Shown here piece by piece: positions 1 through 6,166 of a DNA stretch of 25,797 nt (its first letter is position 1; every line of letters starts with the position of its first letter). Location of the stretch: assembly GCA_937886445.1 (NCBI GenBank), contig CALGBY010000097.1, positions 1 to 25,797 on the forward strand, given 5' to 3'. The position numbers were made by a program, and so were the translations under genes. Source of the DNA: an uncultured Clostridia bacterium. GTDB lineage: Bacteria; Bacillota; Clostridia; Christensenellales; Aristaeellaceae. Below the pieces are notes generated by a model. It was not told the origin of the DNA and made no database searches. It worked only from the letters and a program-made list of their open reading frames with translations.

Positions 1-71
1 CCGGGATCTGATATCATAACCCCCTCAGGGTGCTTCCTCGAAACTGAATAAAGTTTGTTTTGGCCTGTTTT

Positions 72-91
72 CCCCTATTTAGGGGTTGACA
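72..91 (+). promoter_or_regulatory. Palindrome abutting a TTGACA box
   Basis: A perfect inverted repeat, CCCCTA-TT-TAGGGG (72-85), is followed directly by TTGACA (86-91). This is the arrangement expected of an operator next to a -35 box. No good -10 hexamer lies 16-18 bp downstream (the bases there read GAAACA), so promoter activity is unproven. Nothing else is recognised in bases 1-125; there is no coding frame with a ribosome site. Confidence 0.3.
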
Positions 92-140
92 AAGGTCATT
101 ACATATCAGAAACACACCCTAATCAGTGTTTCCTAAAAAA

Positions 141-208
141 TACGCGATCCGCCCTTCAGAAGGTTGTCTGAAAAGGCCGGTATGTGGTATCATGCAAAGT
201 GTTCAGAC
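141..208 (+). repeat. Divergent copy of dispersed hairpin repeat
   Basis: The leader of the first gene contains CCGCCCTTCAGAAGG followed by TTGTCTGAAAAGGCCGGTAT. This resembles, with a deletion, the element seen at 18479-18542 and 23590-23655 (CCGCCCTCCGG, then CTGTTTGAAAA, then CCGTATAC). GTCTGAA (166-172) can pair with TTCAGAC (202-208), and TTCAGA (155-160) can also pair with TCTGAA (167-172), so alternative hairpins are possible. It is the weakest of the copies and could be a chance similarity. Confidence 0.35.
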
Positions 209-278
209 AGAGCACGACACGCTTTACGGACCGGCAGGATCGAAAACGAAGCTGTCTGATCTTTCAGGGAGGCATGAT

Positions 279-767
279 ATGAAGGTCATTGAGTACTTTT
301 CCGCCCCGGACCGGGCACATTGGCTGTCCGAGATCGGGCGGGCCGATTGGTCCGCCGCGTCCTTTCTGGCGTCGCTCCTGCAGGAGGACCGCCTCATGGA
401 TACGCTGGGCGAAACAGCCATGGTGCTGATGCTCACCGAGGGCGGCCGGCTGGTATCCTTCTGTACGCTGGCGCCGCTGGATGAAGTGCAGCCCACCGTT
501 TTGGGCCCGTGGATCGGGTTTGTGTACACCTTTCCGGAATTCCGCGGCCGCCGCTGTGCGGGCCTGCTGCTGGATCACGCCGAAGGCCTGGCCGCGGCGG
601 CGGGTCATGAAGCCGTGTACATCTCCACCGATCACAACGGGCTTTATGAGCGATACGGCTATATATTTTTCGACACAGCCCGCACCGTGTACGGTGAGAC
701 CTCGCGCGTATACCGCAAGCTGCTGCGAACGAATGGTGCCGAAAAGGAACAGCAAAGCACCCCGTAA
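279..767 (+). CDS. GNAT-family N-acetyltransferase
   Basis: A 162-residue protein of the GNAT fold, which transfers an acetyl group from acetyl-CoA to an amine; the substrate cannot be told. The acetyl-CoA binding motif A is visible as FPEFRGRRCAGLLLDHAE around residues 84-101. The family C-terminal signature LYERYGYIFF follows near residue 124. The start at ATG 279 is chosen because GGGAGG lies 7 bases upstream. The frame stays open back to a GTG at 126, but that stretch has no ribosome site and contains hairpin sequence, so it is read as leader. The gene stands 161 bases before the next one on the same strand and may be transcribed separately. It is cytoplasmic, having no signal peptide. 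Confidence 0.85.
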   Translation: MKVIEYFSAPDRAHWLSEIGRADWSAASFLASLLQEDRLMDTLGETAMVLMLTEGGRLVSFCTLAPLDEVQPTVLGPWIGFVYTFPEFRGRRCAGLLLDHAEGLAAAAGHEAVYISTDHNGLYERYGYIFFDTARTVYGETSRVYRKLLRTNGAEKEQQSTP

Positions 768-865
768 AGAGAAGATCTGCGCGATGATGCGGCGTTTGGG
801 CCGCTCAGGAAGGAACGCTGTAAGCCGTTCTGCCCCGATAAGCTGACGGCAGGCATAATGACCTC

Positions 866-898
866 CCATGCATCCGCCGGTTTTACTGTAATGCATGG
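866..898. other. 8-bp inverted repeat upstream of phosphatase gene
   Basis: CCATGCAT (866-873) and ATGCATGG (891-898) form a perfect inverted repeat with a 17-base spacer, 30 bases before the phosphatase start. A weak promoter reading TTTACT-16-TACAAA overlaps it. It could be an operator or a leader hairpin. There is no T tract for a terminator in the + direction. The rest of bases 768-928 shows no gene. Confidence 0.35.
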
Positions 899-928
899 AA
901 AAATACAAAATTTTGACGGAGTTATAAA

Positions 929-1405
929 ATGATGATTAAGATCCTGTTCATTTGCCACGGCAATATCTGCCGTTCTCCGATGGCGGAAATGACCATGACC
1001 GCCCTGATCAGGGAGCGCGGCTTACAAGAGCGGTTCAGCATCTCCTCCGCCGCCACAAGCACGGAGGAGATTGGCAACGGGCTGTATCCCCCGGCACGGG
1101 CGGAGCTTATCCGGCGGCATGTCCCGCTGCTGCCGCACACAGCCCGTCAGATGACGGAAAAGGACGCGGAGGAGTATGACCTGCTCATCTGTATGGACCG
1201 GTACAATCTTGCAAACATGAAAAGGCTCTGCCGCAACCGGTATACGGAAAAAATGCATCTGCTTTCCGAATGGAGCGACGGGGATGAGATCGCGGATCCC
1301 TGGTATTCGGACCGCTTTGATATCGCGTACGAACAAATCCAGCGCGGATGTGAAGGGCTGCTGGAGCAGCTTTCCGGAACGAGCGGGAAAGGAGGAACAG
1401 CATGA
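929..1405 (+). CDS. Low-molecular-weight protein tyrosine phosphatase
   Basis: A 158-residue cytoplasmic phosphatase of the LMW-PTP family, the usual family length. The P-loop CHGNICRSPMAE (Cys 9 nucleophile, Arg 15, CX5R pattern) is near the N-terminus. The general-acid motif DPWY is near residue 124, so all catalytic elements are present. In Bacillota such enzymes act on tyrosine-phosphorylated proteins or on arginine phosphate (YwlE type); the sequence does not tell which. Start: tandem ATG codons at 929 and 932 behind GGAGT; 929 is taken. The stop overlaps the next start as ATGA (1402-1405), so it is translationally coupled to the deformylase-like gene and heads a four-gene run. Confidence 0.93.
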   Translation: MMIKILFICHGNICRSPMAEMTMTALIRERGLQERFSISSAATSTEEIGNGLYPPARAELIRRHVPLLPHTARQMTEKDAEEYDLLICMDRYNLANMKRLCRNRYTEKMHLLSEWSDGDEIADPWYSDRFDIAYEQIQRGCEGLLEQLSGTSGKGGTA

Positions 1406-1815
1406 TCAGGCCACTTGTACATGACCGTCTTCTGCTTTCCGTTCCCTCCTCTCCGGCATGCAGGGAGGATCTGCCCTGCGCGCGGGATCTGCGGGATACT
1501 CTGGAGCATTTCAGAGATACCTGCGCCGGTATGGCGGCCAACATGATCGGAACACAGAGAAACATCATCGCCGTACGCGCGGGCGGCACCTGTCTGATCC
1601 TGCTGAACGCAAGGATCATCTCAAAAAAGGGGCCGTACAGAACAGCCGAAGCCTGCCTTTCCTATACCGGAGGACCAACGGAAACAGAACGGTTCCGTGA
1701 GATCACGGTGGAATACGAAACCGAAGCCTTTGTAAAAAAGAAGCAGACCTTCACAGGCTTTACCGCCCAGGTCATCCAGCACGAAATGGACCATGTAAAG
1801 GGGGTCCTGATTTGA
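1402..1815 (+). CDS. Divergent peptide deformylase-like protein
   Basis: A 137-residue protein with the three peptide deformylase motifs. Motif 1 reads AGMAANMIG (canonical GxGLAAxQ), motif 2 reads EACLS (canonical EGCLS, metal-binding Cys present), and motif 3 reads QHEMDH (both metal His and the catalytic Glu present). Motif 1 has Met where the catalytic-site Gln normally sits, and the protein is short for the family (about 150-190 residues). The metal site therefore looks intact but transition-state stabilisation may be altered. Known family role: removal of the N-formyl group from new proteins. This copy is probably a secondary or specialised paralogue. Its start overlaps the phosphatase stop (ATGA). 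It ends with a TGA at 1813-1815. Confidence 0.82.
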   Translation: MIRPLVHDRLLLSVPSSPACREDLPCARDLRDTLEHFRDTCAGMAANMIGTQRNIIAVRAGGTCLILLNARIISKKGPYRTAEACLSYTGGPTETERFREITVEYETEAFVKKKQTFTGFTAQVIQHEMDHVKGVLI

Positions 1816-1850
1816 TATCGTTTTTCGGTACACAAAAAGGGGGGATGACA

Positions 1851-3233
1851 ATGTACAAGGCAAAACATGTGCCGCTGATCATGCTTTCTCTCATCCTTAT
1901 CGCGTATACGCTTTTCCCGCTGCCCGGCCGGGCGCTGACGGATGCCGATATCAACAGGATGGCAAACAATATCCTGAGCGGCGTATCTGTGGGAAGGGAA
2001 AAGCGGTCACACGCGGCCGAGATCACACGCGTCATGCTTGAAAACGGCTATGAGCCTGCCTTTGTTGCCGGGTTCATCGCCAATTTTACGCAGGAAGGCG
2101 ACTTTGGCGTGTTTGAAAACCTGAACTATTCCTCTTCCACCTCACTTGCCTATGTGAAGCATATGCACGGCTGGGATTATGACGCGGGGCACTGGGATAT
2201 TTACGGAAAATGGTCCTTTTACACCTGCACAGTATACGGAAACGACAAATACGGAAACCCCGTATCGCTCAGTGAAGTAAAGTCACTGGTGGATACCCTG
2301 ATAAAGGAAGGGCATACCAGCGCGCTGTTCGGGCTGGGGTGCATCCAGTGGACTTATTATTCCCGCCTCAGAGGGCTTGTGGATATGTACCTATCCTATG
2401 CCTCATCCGATCATATCACCGAGGAGGAATGCATTTCGGCGGAGCTGGCCTTTATGCTGAAGGAGCTGAAGGGCGATTATCACTATGTATACACCGGATG
2501 GAAAAGCGCTGTGACAAACACAGACAGTGCGGACGCGGCATACAGTGCCGGAACGGATATCTGCCGCCGGTATGAAAACCCGAGCGCCGGTGAAAGCGCT
2601 CAGGCGCTGCGCGGAGATCTAGCCCGCGGCATCTTTTTGGAAATGGTGAACGGGACATCCGTTTCTGTTGATATCACCCCGCCCTTTGCCTCCGCGTACA
2701 GTGAAAAGAACGGGCCCTGCCGGTTCAGCGTATACTGCGACGCCTTTGATGAGACCGGGCTGGACAGCGTTACCGTAAACGTCTGGAATGAAACAGACGG
2801 GGCGGAAAAAGCGCTTACCGTCACCCTTCCCGCAAACGGGGCTTCTGTGTTTTCGGGCTGCGCGGTATTTGACCTGAGAGAAAAAAACGGGCGTGTCAAC
2901 ACGCTGTGGCATATAGAGGCTTTCGCGAAGGACACCTCCGGCAACCTGAGCCCCGCGGCGCAGGCGGACGGTATATTCGCGGAACCGGATTATGACGGGC
3001 TGAACGCCTGCAGCCTGCCGGAGGGGATCATTACCGTGGAAAGCGAAGCATTGGCCGGAACGCAGGTGCAGGTCGTTTTCTTCCCAGCCTCCGGCGGCAT
3101 CACAGTAAAAAAGGACGCGTTTTCCGGCTGCGGGGAGCTGATGTACATCGTGCTCCCGGCAGGCGCGGAGATCGATTTTGAAGAAGGCTTCAGTGAATAT
3201 TTGCCTGCCGGCGCGCAGGTGATACAAAAATAA
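1851..3233 (+). CDS. Secreted phage-tail-lysozyme-like protein with BspA-type repeat end
   Basis: A 460-residue exported protein. The start at ATG 1851 follows AAGGGGGG by 6 bases and gives a Sec signal peptide (residues 1 to about 29). Residues about 45-250 resemble the phage tail lysozyme family: VAGFIANFTQEGDF carries the likely catalytic Glu, LFGLGCIQWTYYSRLRGL follows, then an ELAFMLKEL segment and CRRYENP. This fold cleaves peptidoglycan glycan strands. Residues about 270-380 (ITPPFAS, then FAKDTSGN) resemble a GBS-Bsp-like beta-sandwich repeat. The C-terminus (VKKDAFSGCGELMYIVLP) resembles a BspA/LRR_5 leucine-rich repeat. It lies between a deformylase-like and an SRAP gene in one operon, 35 and 12 bases away. 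Domain calls rest on pattern recognition; hydrolase activity is inferred. Confidence 0.75.
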   Translation: MYKAKHVPLIMLSLILIAYTLFPLPGRALTDADINRMANNILSGVSVGREKRSHAAEITRVMLENGYEPAFVAGFIANFTQEGDFGVFENLNYSSSTSLAYVKHMHGWDYDAGHWDIYGKWSFYTCTVYGNDKYGNPVSLSEVKSLVDTLIKEGHTSALFGLGCIQWTYYSRLRGLVDMYLSYASSDHITEEECISAELAFMLKELKGDYHYVYTGWKSAVTNTDSADAAYSAGTDICRRYENPSAGESAQALRGDLARGIFLEMVNGTSVSVDITPPFASAYSEKNGPCRFSVYCDAFDETGLDSVTVNVWNETDGAEKALTVTLPANGASVFSGCAVFDLREKNGRVNTLWHIEAFAKDTSGNLSPAAQADGIFAEPDYDGLNACSLPEGIITVESEALAGTQVQVVFFPASGGITVKKDAFSGCGELMYIVLPAGAEIDFEEGFSEYLPAGAQVIQK

Positions 3234-3245
3234 GAGGGCAATGCG

Positions 3246-3860
3246 ATGTGCGGAAGATATTATCTGCCGGAGGAGGACCTGCCGGAGGAATGGCTGAGGC
3301 TGTTGGATACGCTGGGAGAGCCGCCTGAAGGGGTGAACGCGAAGACTGCCGGGGAGATCTTTCCCGGCGATACGGTGCCTGTACTGGCCAATTCAAGGGC
3401 GCTCAGGGAACGGCCTTTCTATATGCAGTGGGGCTATCATCTGGATGACCGGCTCATTTTCAACGCCCGAAGCGAAACGGCGGATGAAAAGCCGCTCTTC
3501 CGGGACGGCGCGCTGGAGCGGCGCTGCCTGCTTCCTTTTGCCCATTACTGCGAGTGGGAGAAGCGCGGAGACAGCCTGCCTGATGAGACCGCCGCAGGCA
3601 GACAAACCGGAAAGCTTCGCTATCAGCTGCGCCCGGAGGGTGAAGCCATGGCGTATCTTGCCGGTATTTACCGTTTTGAAAGGCGAGGACCCGTATTCTG
3701 CGTGCTGACACGTCCGGCAGAAGCAGACATCGCCTTTATCCACCCCCGCATGCCGGTCATGTTCACAAAGGACAGCGCGAAAGAATGGCTCAGCAGAAGC
3801 GGCGATTACCGCGAATTGCTCGCATCGGCATGCCGCCGTACCGAATACCGGCCGGGATGA
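3246..3860 (+). CDS. SRAP-domain protein (HMCES/YedK family)
   Basis: A 204-residue SOS-response-associated-peptidase-like protein. The hallmark MCGRYYLP places Cys 2 directly after the initiator Met, which must be removed to expose the catalytic Cys. Further family motifs are FNARSE, HYCEWEK (active-site Glu) and IHPRMPV (active-site His). Known members crosslink covalently to abasic sites in single-stranded DNA and protect them during replication. AGAGGG lies 7 bases before ATG 3246, the only start that gives Cys 2. It is the last gene of the + operon, 12 bases after the lysozyme-like gene, and faces a convergent gene. The need to unmask Cys 2 makes the deformylase neighbour suggestive, since N-terminal Met removal requires prior deformylation; this is inference. 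Confidence 0.9.
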   Translation: MCGRYYLPEEDLPEEWLRLLDTLGEPPEGVNAKTAGEIFPGDTVPVLANSRALRERPFYMQWGYHLDDRLIFNARSETADEKPLFRDGALERRCLLPFAHYCEWEKRGDSLPDETAAGRQTGKLRYQLRPEGEAMAYLAGIYRFERRGPVFCVLTRPAEADIAFIHPRMPVMFTKDSAKEWLSRSGDYRELLASACRRTEYRPG

Positions 3861-3883
3861 CCTGGCGGCTTGATGATATGCTC

Positions 3884-3921
3884 AAAAAAACGGCCTTCCC
3901 CACACAGGAGAAAGCCGTTTT
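3884..3921 (-). terminator. Rho-independent terminator of small membrane protein gene
   Basis: On the minus strand AAAACGGC (complement of 3914-3921) pairs with GCCGTTTT (complement of 3887-3894), followed by a run of T (complement of 3884-3890). It lies 14 bases past the stop of the minus-strand gene. It may also slow + transcripts from the SRAP operon, though the T tract on that side is short. Confidence 0.8.
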
Positions 3922-3934
3922 GCTTATGATGATA

Positions 3935-4330
3935 TTACTTGATCAGGGTGATATTGCCGATGAAGGGAATTTCCTTGGCCTTGCCCTGAACAGCGTTCAC
4001 GATGCCGAGAATGGCATACACCAGGCACACGATGCCGGCCACGCCGCAAATAATTCCGATAATCACGCCCAGCACGGGGATCCCGCCCAGGATCGCATTC
4101 ACAATGCCGAGCGCGGTTTCAATGATGAACAGCAGCAGGCCCTGATTGGCATGGAACTTCGCAAACTTGGAATCCTTCGCGGCAAGAAACGGAACGAGCC
4201 ACAGGATCCAGATATAAGAAAGAAGAGATACGACCTTATTCTTTTCCGCGTCTTCGGGTGTGAATTCCGCAGAACGGTCCTTCGGGTTCTTAAGCATGTT
4301 GATCACCTTGTTTACATCTACATTGCCCAT
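3935..4330 (-). CDS. Small DUF4870/Tic20-like membrane protein
   Basis: A 131-residue protein with a charged cytoplasmic N-terminal part (about residues 1-35) and three or four hydrophobic segments. These include VVSLLSYIWILWLVPFLAA, LLLFIIETALGIVNAILGG and a final IIGIICGVAGIVCLVYAILGI-type stretch (shortened here). The FAKFHANQGLLLF motif between the first and second segment is typical of the DUF4870/Tic20-like family, whose biochemical role is not established. ATG at 4330 is chosen, with AGGTG 7 bases upstream; a TTG at 4336 sits too close to that site. It has its own promoter at 4376-4404 and may also receive read-through from proS, 77 bases upstream. Confidence 0.85.
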   Translation of the reverse strand: MGNVDVNKVINMLKNPKDRSAEFTPEDAEKNKVVSLLSYIWILWLVPFLAAKDSKFAKFHANQGLLLFIIETALGIVNAILGGIPVLGVIIGIICGVAGIVCLVYAILGIVNAVQGKAKEIPFIGNITLIK

Positions 4331-4375
4331 TTCCAAGCACCTCTTTCAATTTGATCCGCCTGATACGGCATGCAT

Positions 4376-4404
4376 ATTATCTCACTTTTCAAGGCCGGTG
4401 TCAA
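4376..4404 (-). promoter_or_regulatory. Sigma-A promoter for small membrane protein gene
   Basis: Minus strand TTGACA (complement of 4399-4404), 17-bp spacer, GATAAT (complement of 4376-4381). It sits immediately after the proS stop codon and about 45 bases before the gene's start. Confidence 0.75.
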
Positions 4405-4407
4405 TCA

Positions 4408-5850
4408 TCAATATGCCTTGGCAAAGAACATAACCCTGCTCGCGGGGCGTCCGCAGCACACGCAGCGATCTCCCACCGGGGTCTGGTCAAAGGGCATGTT
4501 GCGGGAGGAGGCACCGGTTTCTTCCTTGATCTTGTCCTCGCAGGCGCGGTCTCCGCACCACATGGCCTTGGCATAGCCGCCGTTCACCTGCTGCTTCAGC
4601 TCCTCATAATCCGAAACGACCTTCGTATGCGCCATGCGGAAATCATCGGCCATTTTATACATGTTTTTCTGGATGTCGCTGAGCAGTTGCTTCATGCTGT
4701 CCGCCAGCGTATCCAGCGCCACGGTCGTCTTTTCAAAGGTATCGCGGCGCACCACGGTGGCCACGCCGTTTTCGATATCGCGGGGGCCCATTTCCACACG
4801 GACGGGCACACCCTTCAGCTCCCACTCGTTGAACTTCCAGCCGGAAGACACATTATCGCGGTCATCCAGCTTCACACGGATACCGGCGGCCTTGAGCTGA
4901 GCGTATACCTTTTCACAGGCCTCGTTCACGCCTTCCTTGTGAGCGGCAATGGGCACGATCACCGTCTGGAAGGGGGCGATCATGGGCGGCAGCTTGAGGC
5001 CGCGCTCGTCACCGTGCGTCATGATGATGGCGCCGATCAGGCGGGTGGAAACGCCCCAGCTGGTTTCATAAGCGTATTCCAGCTTGCCCTCCTTGCTGAG
5101 GTACTGGATATTGAAGGGCACGGAGAAATTGGTACCGAAGTTATGGCTGGTGCCTGCCTGCAGGGCTTTGCCGTCCTGCATCATGGCTTCCACGCTGTAG
5201 GTGGCGCGGGCACCGGCAAACTTTTCCTTATCGCTCTTCTGGCCGGCATATACAGGCACAGAAAGGTTTTCCTCGCAGAACTTCTGATACAGCTTCAGCA
5301 TATTCTGCGTTTCCTCCTCCGCCTCCTCGGCGGTGGCATGCACGGTATGGCCCTCCTGCCACCAGAATTCCGCCGTACGCAGGAAGGGGCGGGTAGTCTT
5401 TTCCCAGCGCATCACGGAGCACCACTGGTTATACTTGAGCGGCAGATCACGCCAGGATTGTACCCATTTGGAGAACATGGTGCAGAAAATGGTTTCGCTG
5501 GTGGGGCGCACGGCCAAACGCTCCTGCAGAGGCTCGGTACCTCCCTGCGTTACCCAGGCCACCTCGGGCGCGAAGCCCTCCACATGGTCCGCCTCCTTCA
5601 GCAGCAGACTTTCGGGGATCAGCATGGGCATGGATACATTTTCATGTCCGGTCTCCTTGAACATGGCATCCAGTTGCTCATGGATCAGTTCCCAGATACG
5701 GTTGCCGTAGGGCTTGAGCGCCATGCAGCCGCGCACGGGGGTATAGTCCATCAGATCGGTCTGGGTGACCACATCGGTATACCACTGTGAAAAGTCTTCA
5801 TCGCGGGGAGTGATGTGCTGCACAAATTCCTGCTTTTTTTCCTTAGCCAT
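4408..5850 (-). CDS. proS: Prolyl-tRNA synthetase, short (ProS3, archaeal/eukaryote-like) type
   Basis: A 480-residue class II aminoacyl-tRNA synthetase that charges tRNA-Pro. Class II motif 2 is visible in VMRWEKTTRPFLRTAEFWWQ; the proline-site signature RPTSETIF and the TSWGVSTRLIGAIIMTHGD segment (motif 3 region) also appear. There is no editing-domain insertion between motifs 2 and 3, so this is the short type, usual length about 480. The anticodon-binding domain follows (VIVPIAAHKEG). A C-terminal extension has paired cysteines (CGDRACEDKIK, then CVCCGRPA) as in the zinc-binding domain of this type. Start ATG 5850 has GGAGG 7 bases upstream; the frame remains open further upstream only because it runs through the T-box leader. 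Confidence 0.97.
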   Translation of the reverse strand: MAKEKKQEFVQHITPRDEDFSQWYTDVVTQTDLMDYTPVRGCMALKPYGNRIWELIHEQLDAMFKETGHENVSMPMLIPESLLLKEADHVEGFAPEVAWVTQGGTEPLQERLAVRPTSETIFCTMFSKWVQSWRDLPLKYNQWCSVMRWEKTTRPFLRTAEFWWQEGHTVHATAEEAEEETQNMLKLYQKFCEENLSVPVYAGQKSDKEKFAGARATYSVEAMMQDGKALQAGTSHNFGTNFSVPFNIQYLSKEGKLEYAYETSWGVSTRLIGAIIMTHGDERGLKLPPMIAPFQTVIVPIAAHKEGVNEACEKVYAQLKAAGIRVKLDDRDNVSSGWKFNEWELKGVPVRVEMGPRDIENGVATVVRRDTFEKTTVALDTLADSMKQLLSDIQKNMYKMADDFRMAHTKVVSDYEELKQQVNGGYAKAMWCGDRACEDKIKEETGASSRNMPFDQTPVGDRCVCCGRPASRVMFFAKAY

Positions 5851-6019
5851 AAGATCGCCTCCAAAAAAATATCCCTCATCCCCTGCAGGGACGAAGGCTG
5901 CTTCGCGGTACCACCCGGCTTGCGCGAAAAAACGCGCATCTCTTGTGCCCTCTAACGGAGGCAGCCCGGCGGGGATTGGCCGCGGCCCAAGGGTGGGAAC
6001 CTTGCATTGCCGTATGAAC
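5851..6019 (-). promoter_or_regulatory. T-box riboswitch leader of proS, compact form
   Basis: The minus-strand leader holds the T-box core GGGTGGTACCGCG (complement of 5904-5916), which pairs with the free CCA end of uncharged tRNA. A Stem III-like hairpin TGCGCG-TTTTTT-CGCGCA (5921-5938) lies just upstream. An intrinsic terminator lies just downstream: the stem CCTTCGTCCC-TGCA-GGGGATGAGG (5874-5897), then seven T (5863-5869). Uncharged tRNA-Pro is expected to favour antitermination. The segment before Stem III is only about 75 bases from the predicted transcript start, shorter than a classical Stem I. The base of Stem I may be ACGG/CCGT. CCC within AATCCCCGCC is a possible Pro specifier, but this is not proven. 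Confidence 0.93.
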
Positions 6020-6025
6020 ATATAC

Positions 6026-6055
6026 ATTATATGAAATTCCGGTATGCCTTGTCAA
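6026..6055 (-). promoter_or_regulatory. Sigma-A promoter of proS
   Basis: Minus strand TTGACA (complement of 6050-6055), 18-bp spacer, TATAAT (complement of 6026-6031): both boxes are perfect consensus. Predicted transcription start near 6019, giving a leader of about 170 bases. Confidence 0.85.
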
Positions 6056-6069
6056 GCAGAAACTCCAGC

Positions 6070-6115
6070 AAAACGGAAAAAGAGAAGCGCTTCCGGGCTT
6101 CTCTTTTTCCGTTTT
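6070..6115 (-). terminator. Strong symmetrical terminator after the repeat protein gene
   Basis: CGGAAAAAGAGAAGC (6074-6088) and GCTTCTCTTTTTCCG (6097-6111) form a perfect 15-bp stem with an 8-base loop, flanked by AAAA and TTTT. It ends the minus-strand gene at 6167 and insulates the proS promoter, which starts 15 bases further on. It would work in both directions. Confidence 0.9.
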
Positions 6116-6166
6116 CAGCAAAAACTCCGGACCGGCCTCGCGGCACGGCCCGGAGTATGCGGACTG

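Noticed and set aside
155..172. Neisseria-type DNA uptake sequence (GTCTGAA)
   Set aside because: Only a partial match to the uptake word, it belongs to the local hairpin repeat, and the genome is not Neisseria-like.
126..278. N-terminal extension of the acetyltransferase to a GTG at 126
   Set aside because: No ribosome site precedes the GTG, the segment contains hairpin sequence, and ATG 279 has a strong site and gives a normal GNAT length.
4351..5790. A long + strand open frame opposite proS
   Set aside because: proS on the minus strand is beyond doubt. The frame is rich in His and Gly, lacks a start signal and matches no family; it mirrors proS codon use.
5851..6027. N-terminal extension of ProS through the upstream open frame
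   Set aside because: The stretch is the T-box leader with terminator. The GGAGG-preceded ATG at 5850 gives the normal ProS3 length.
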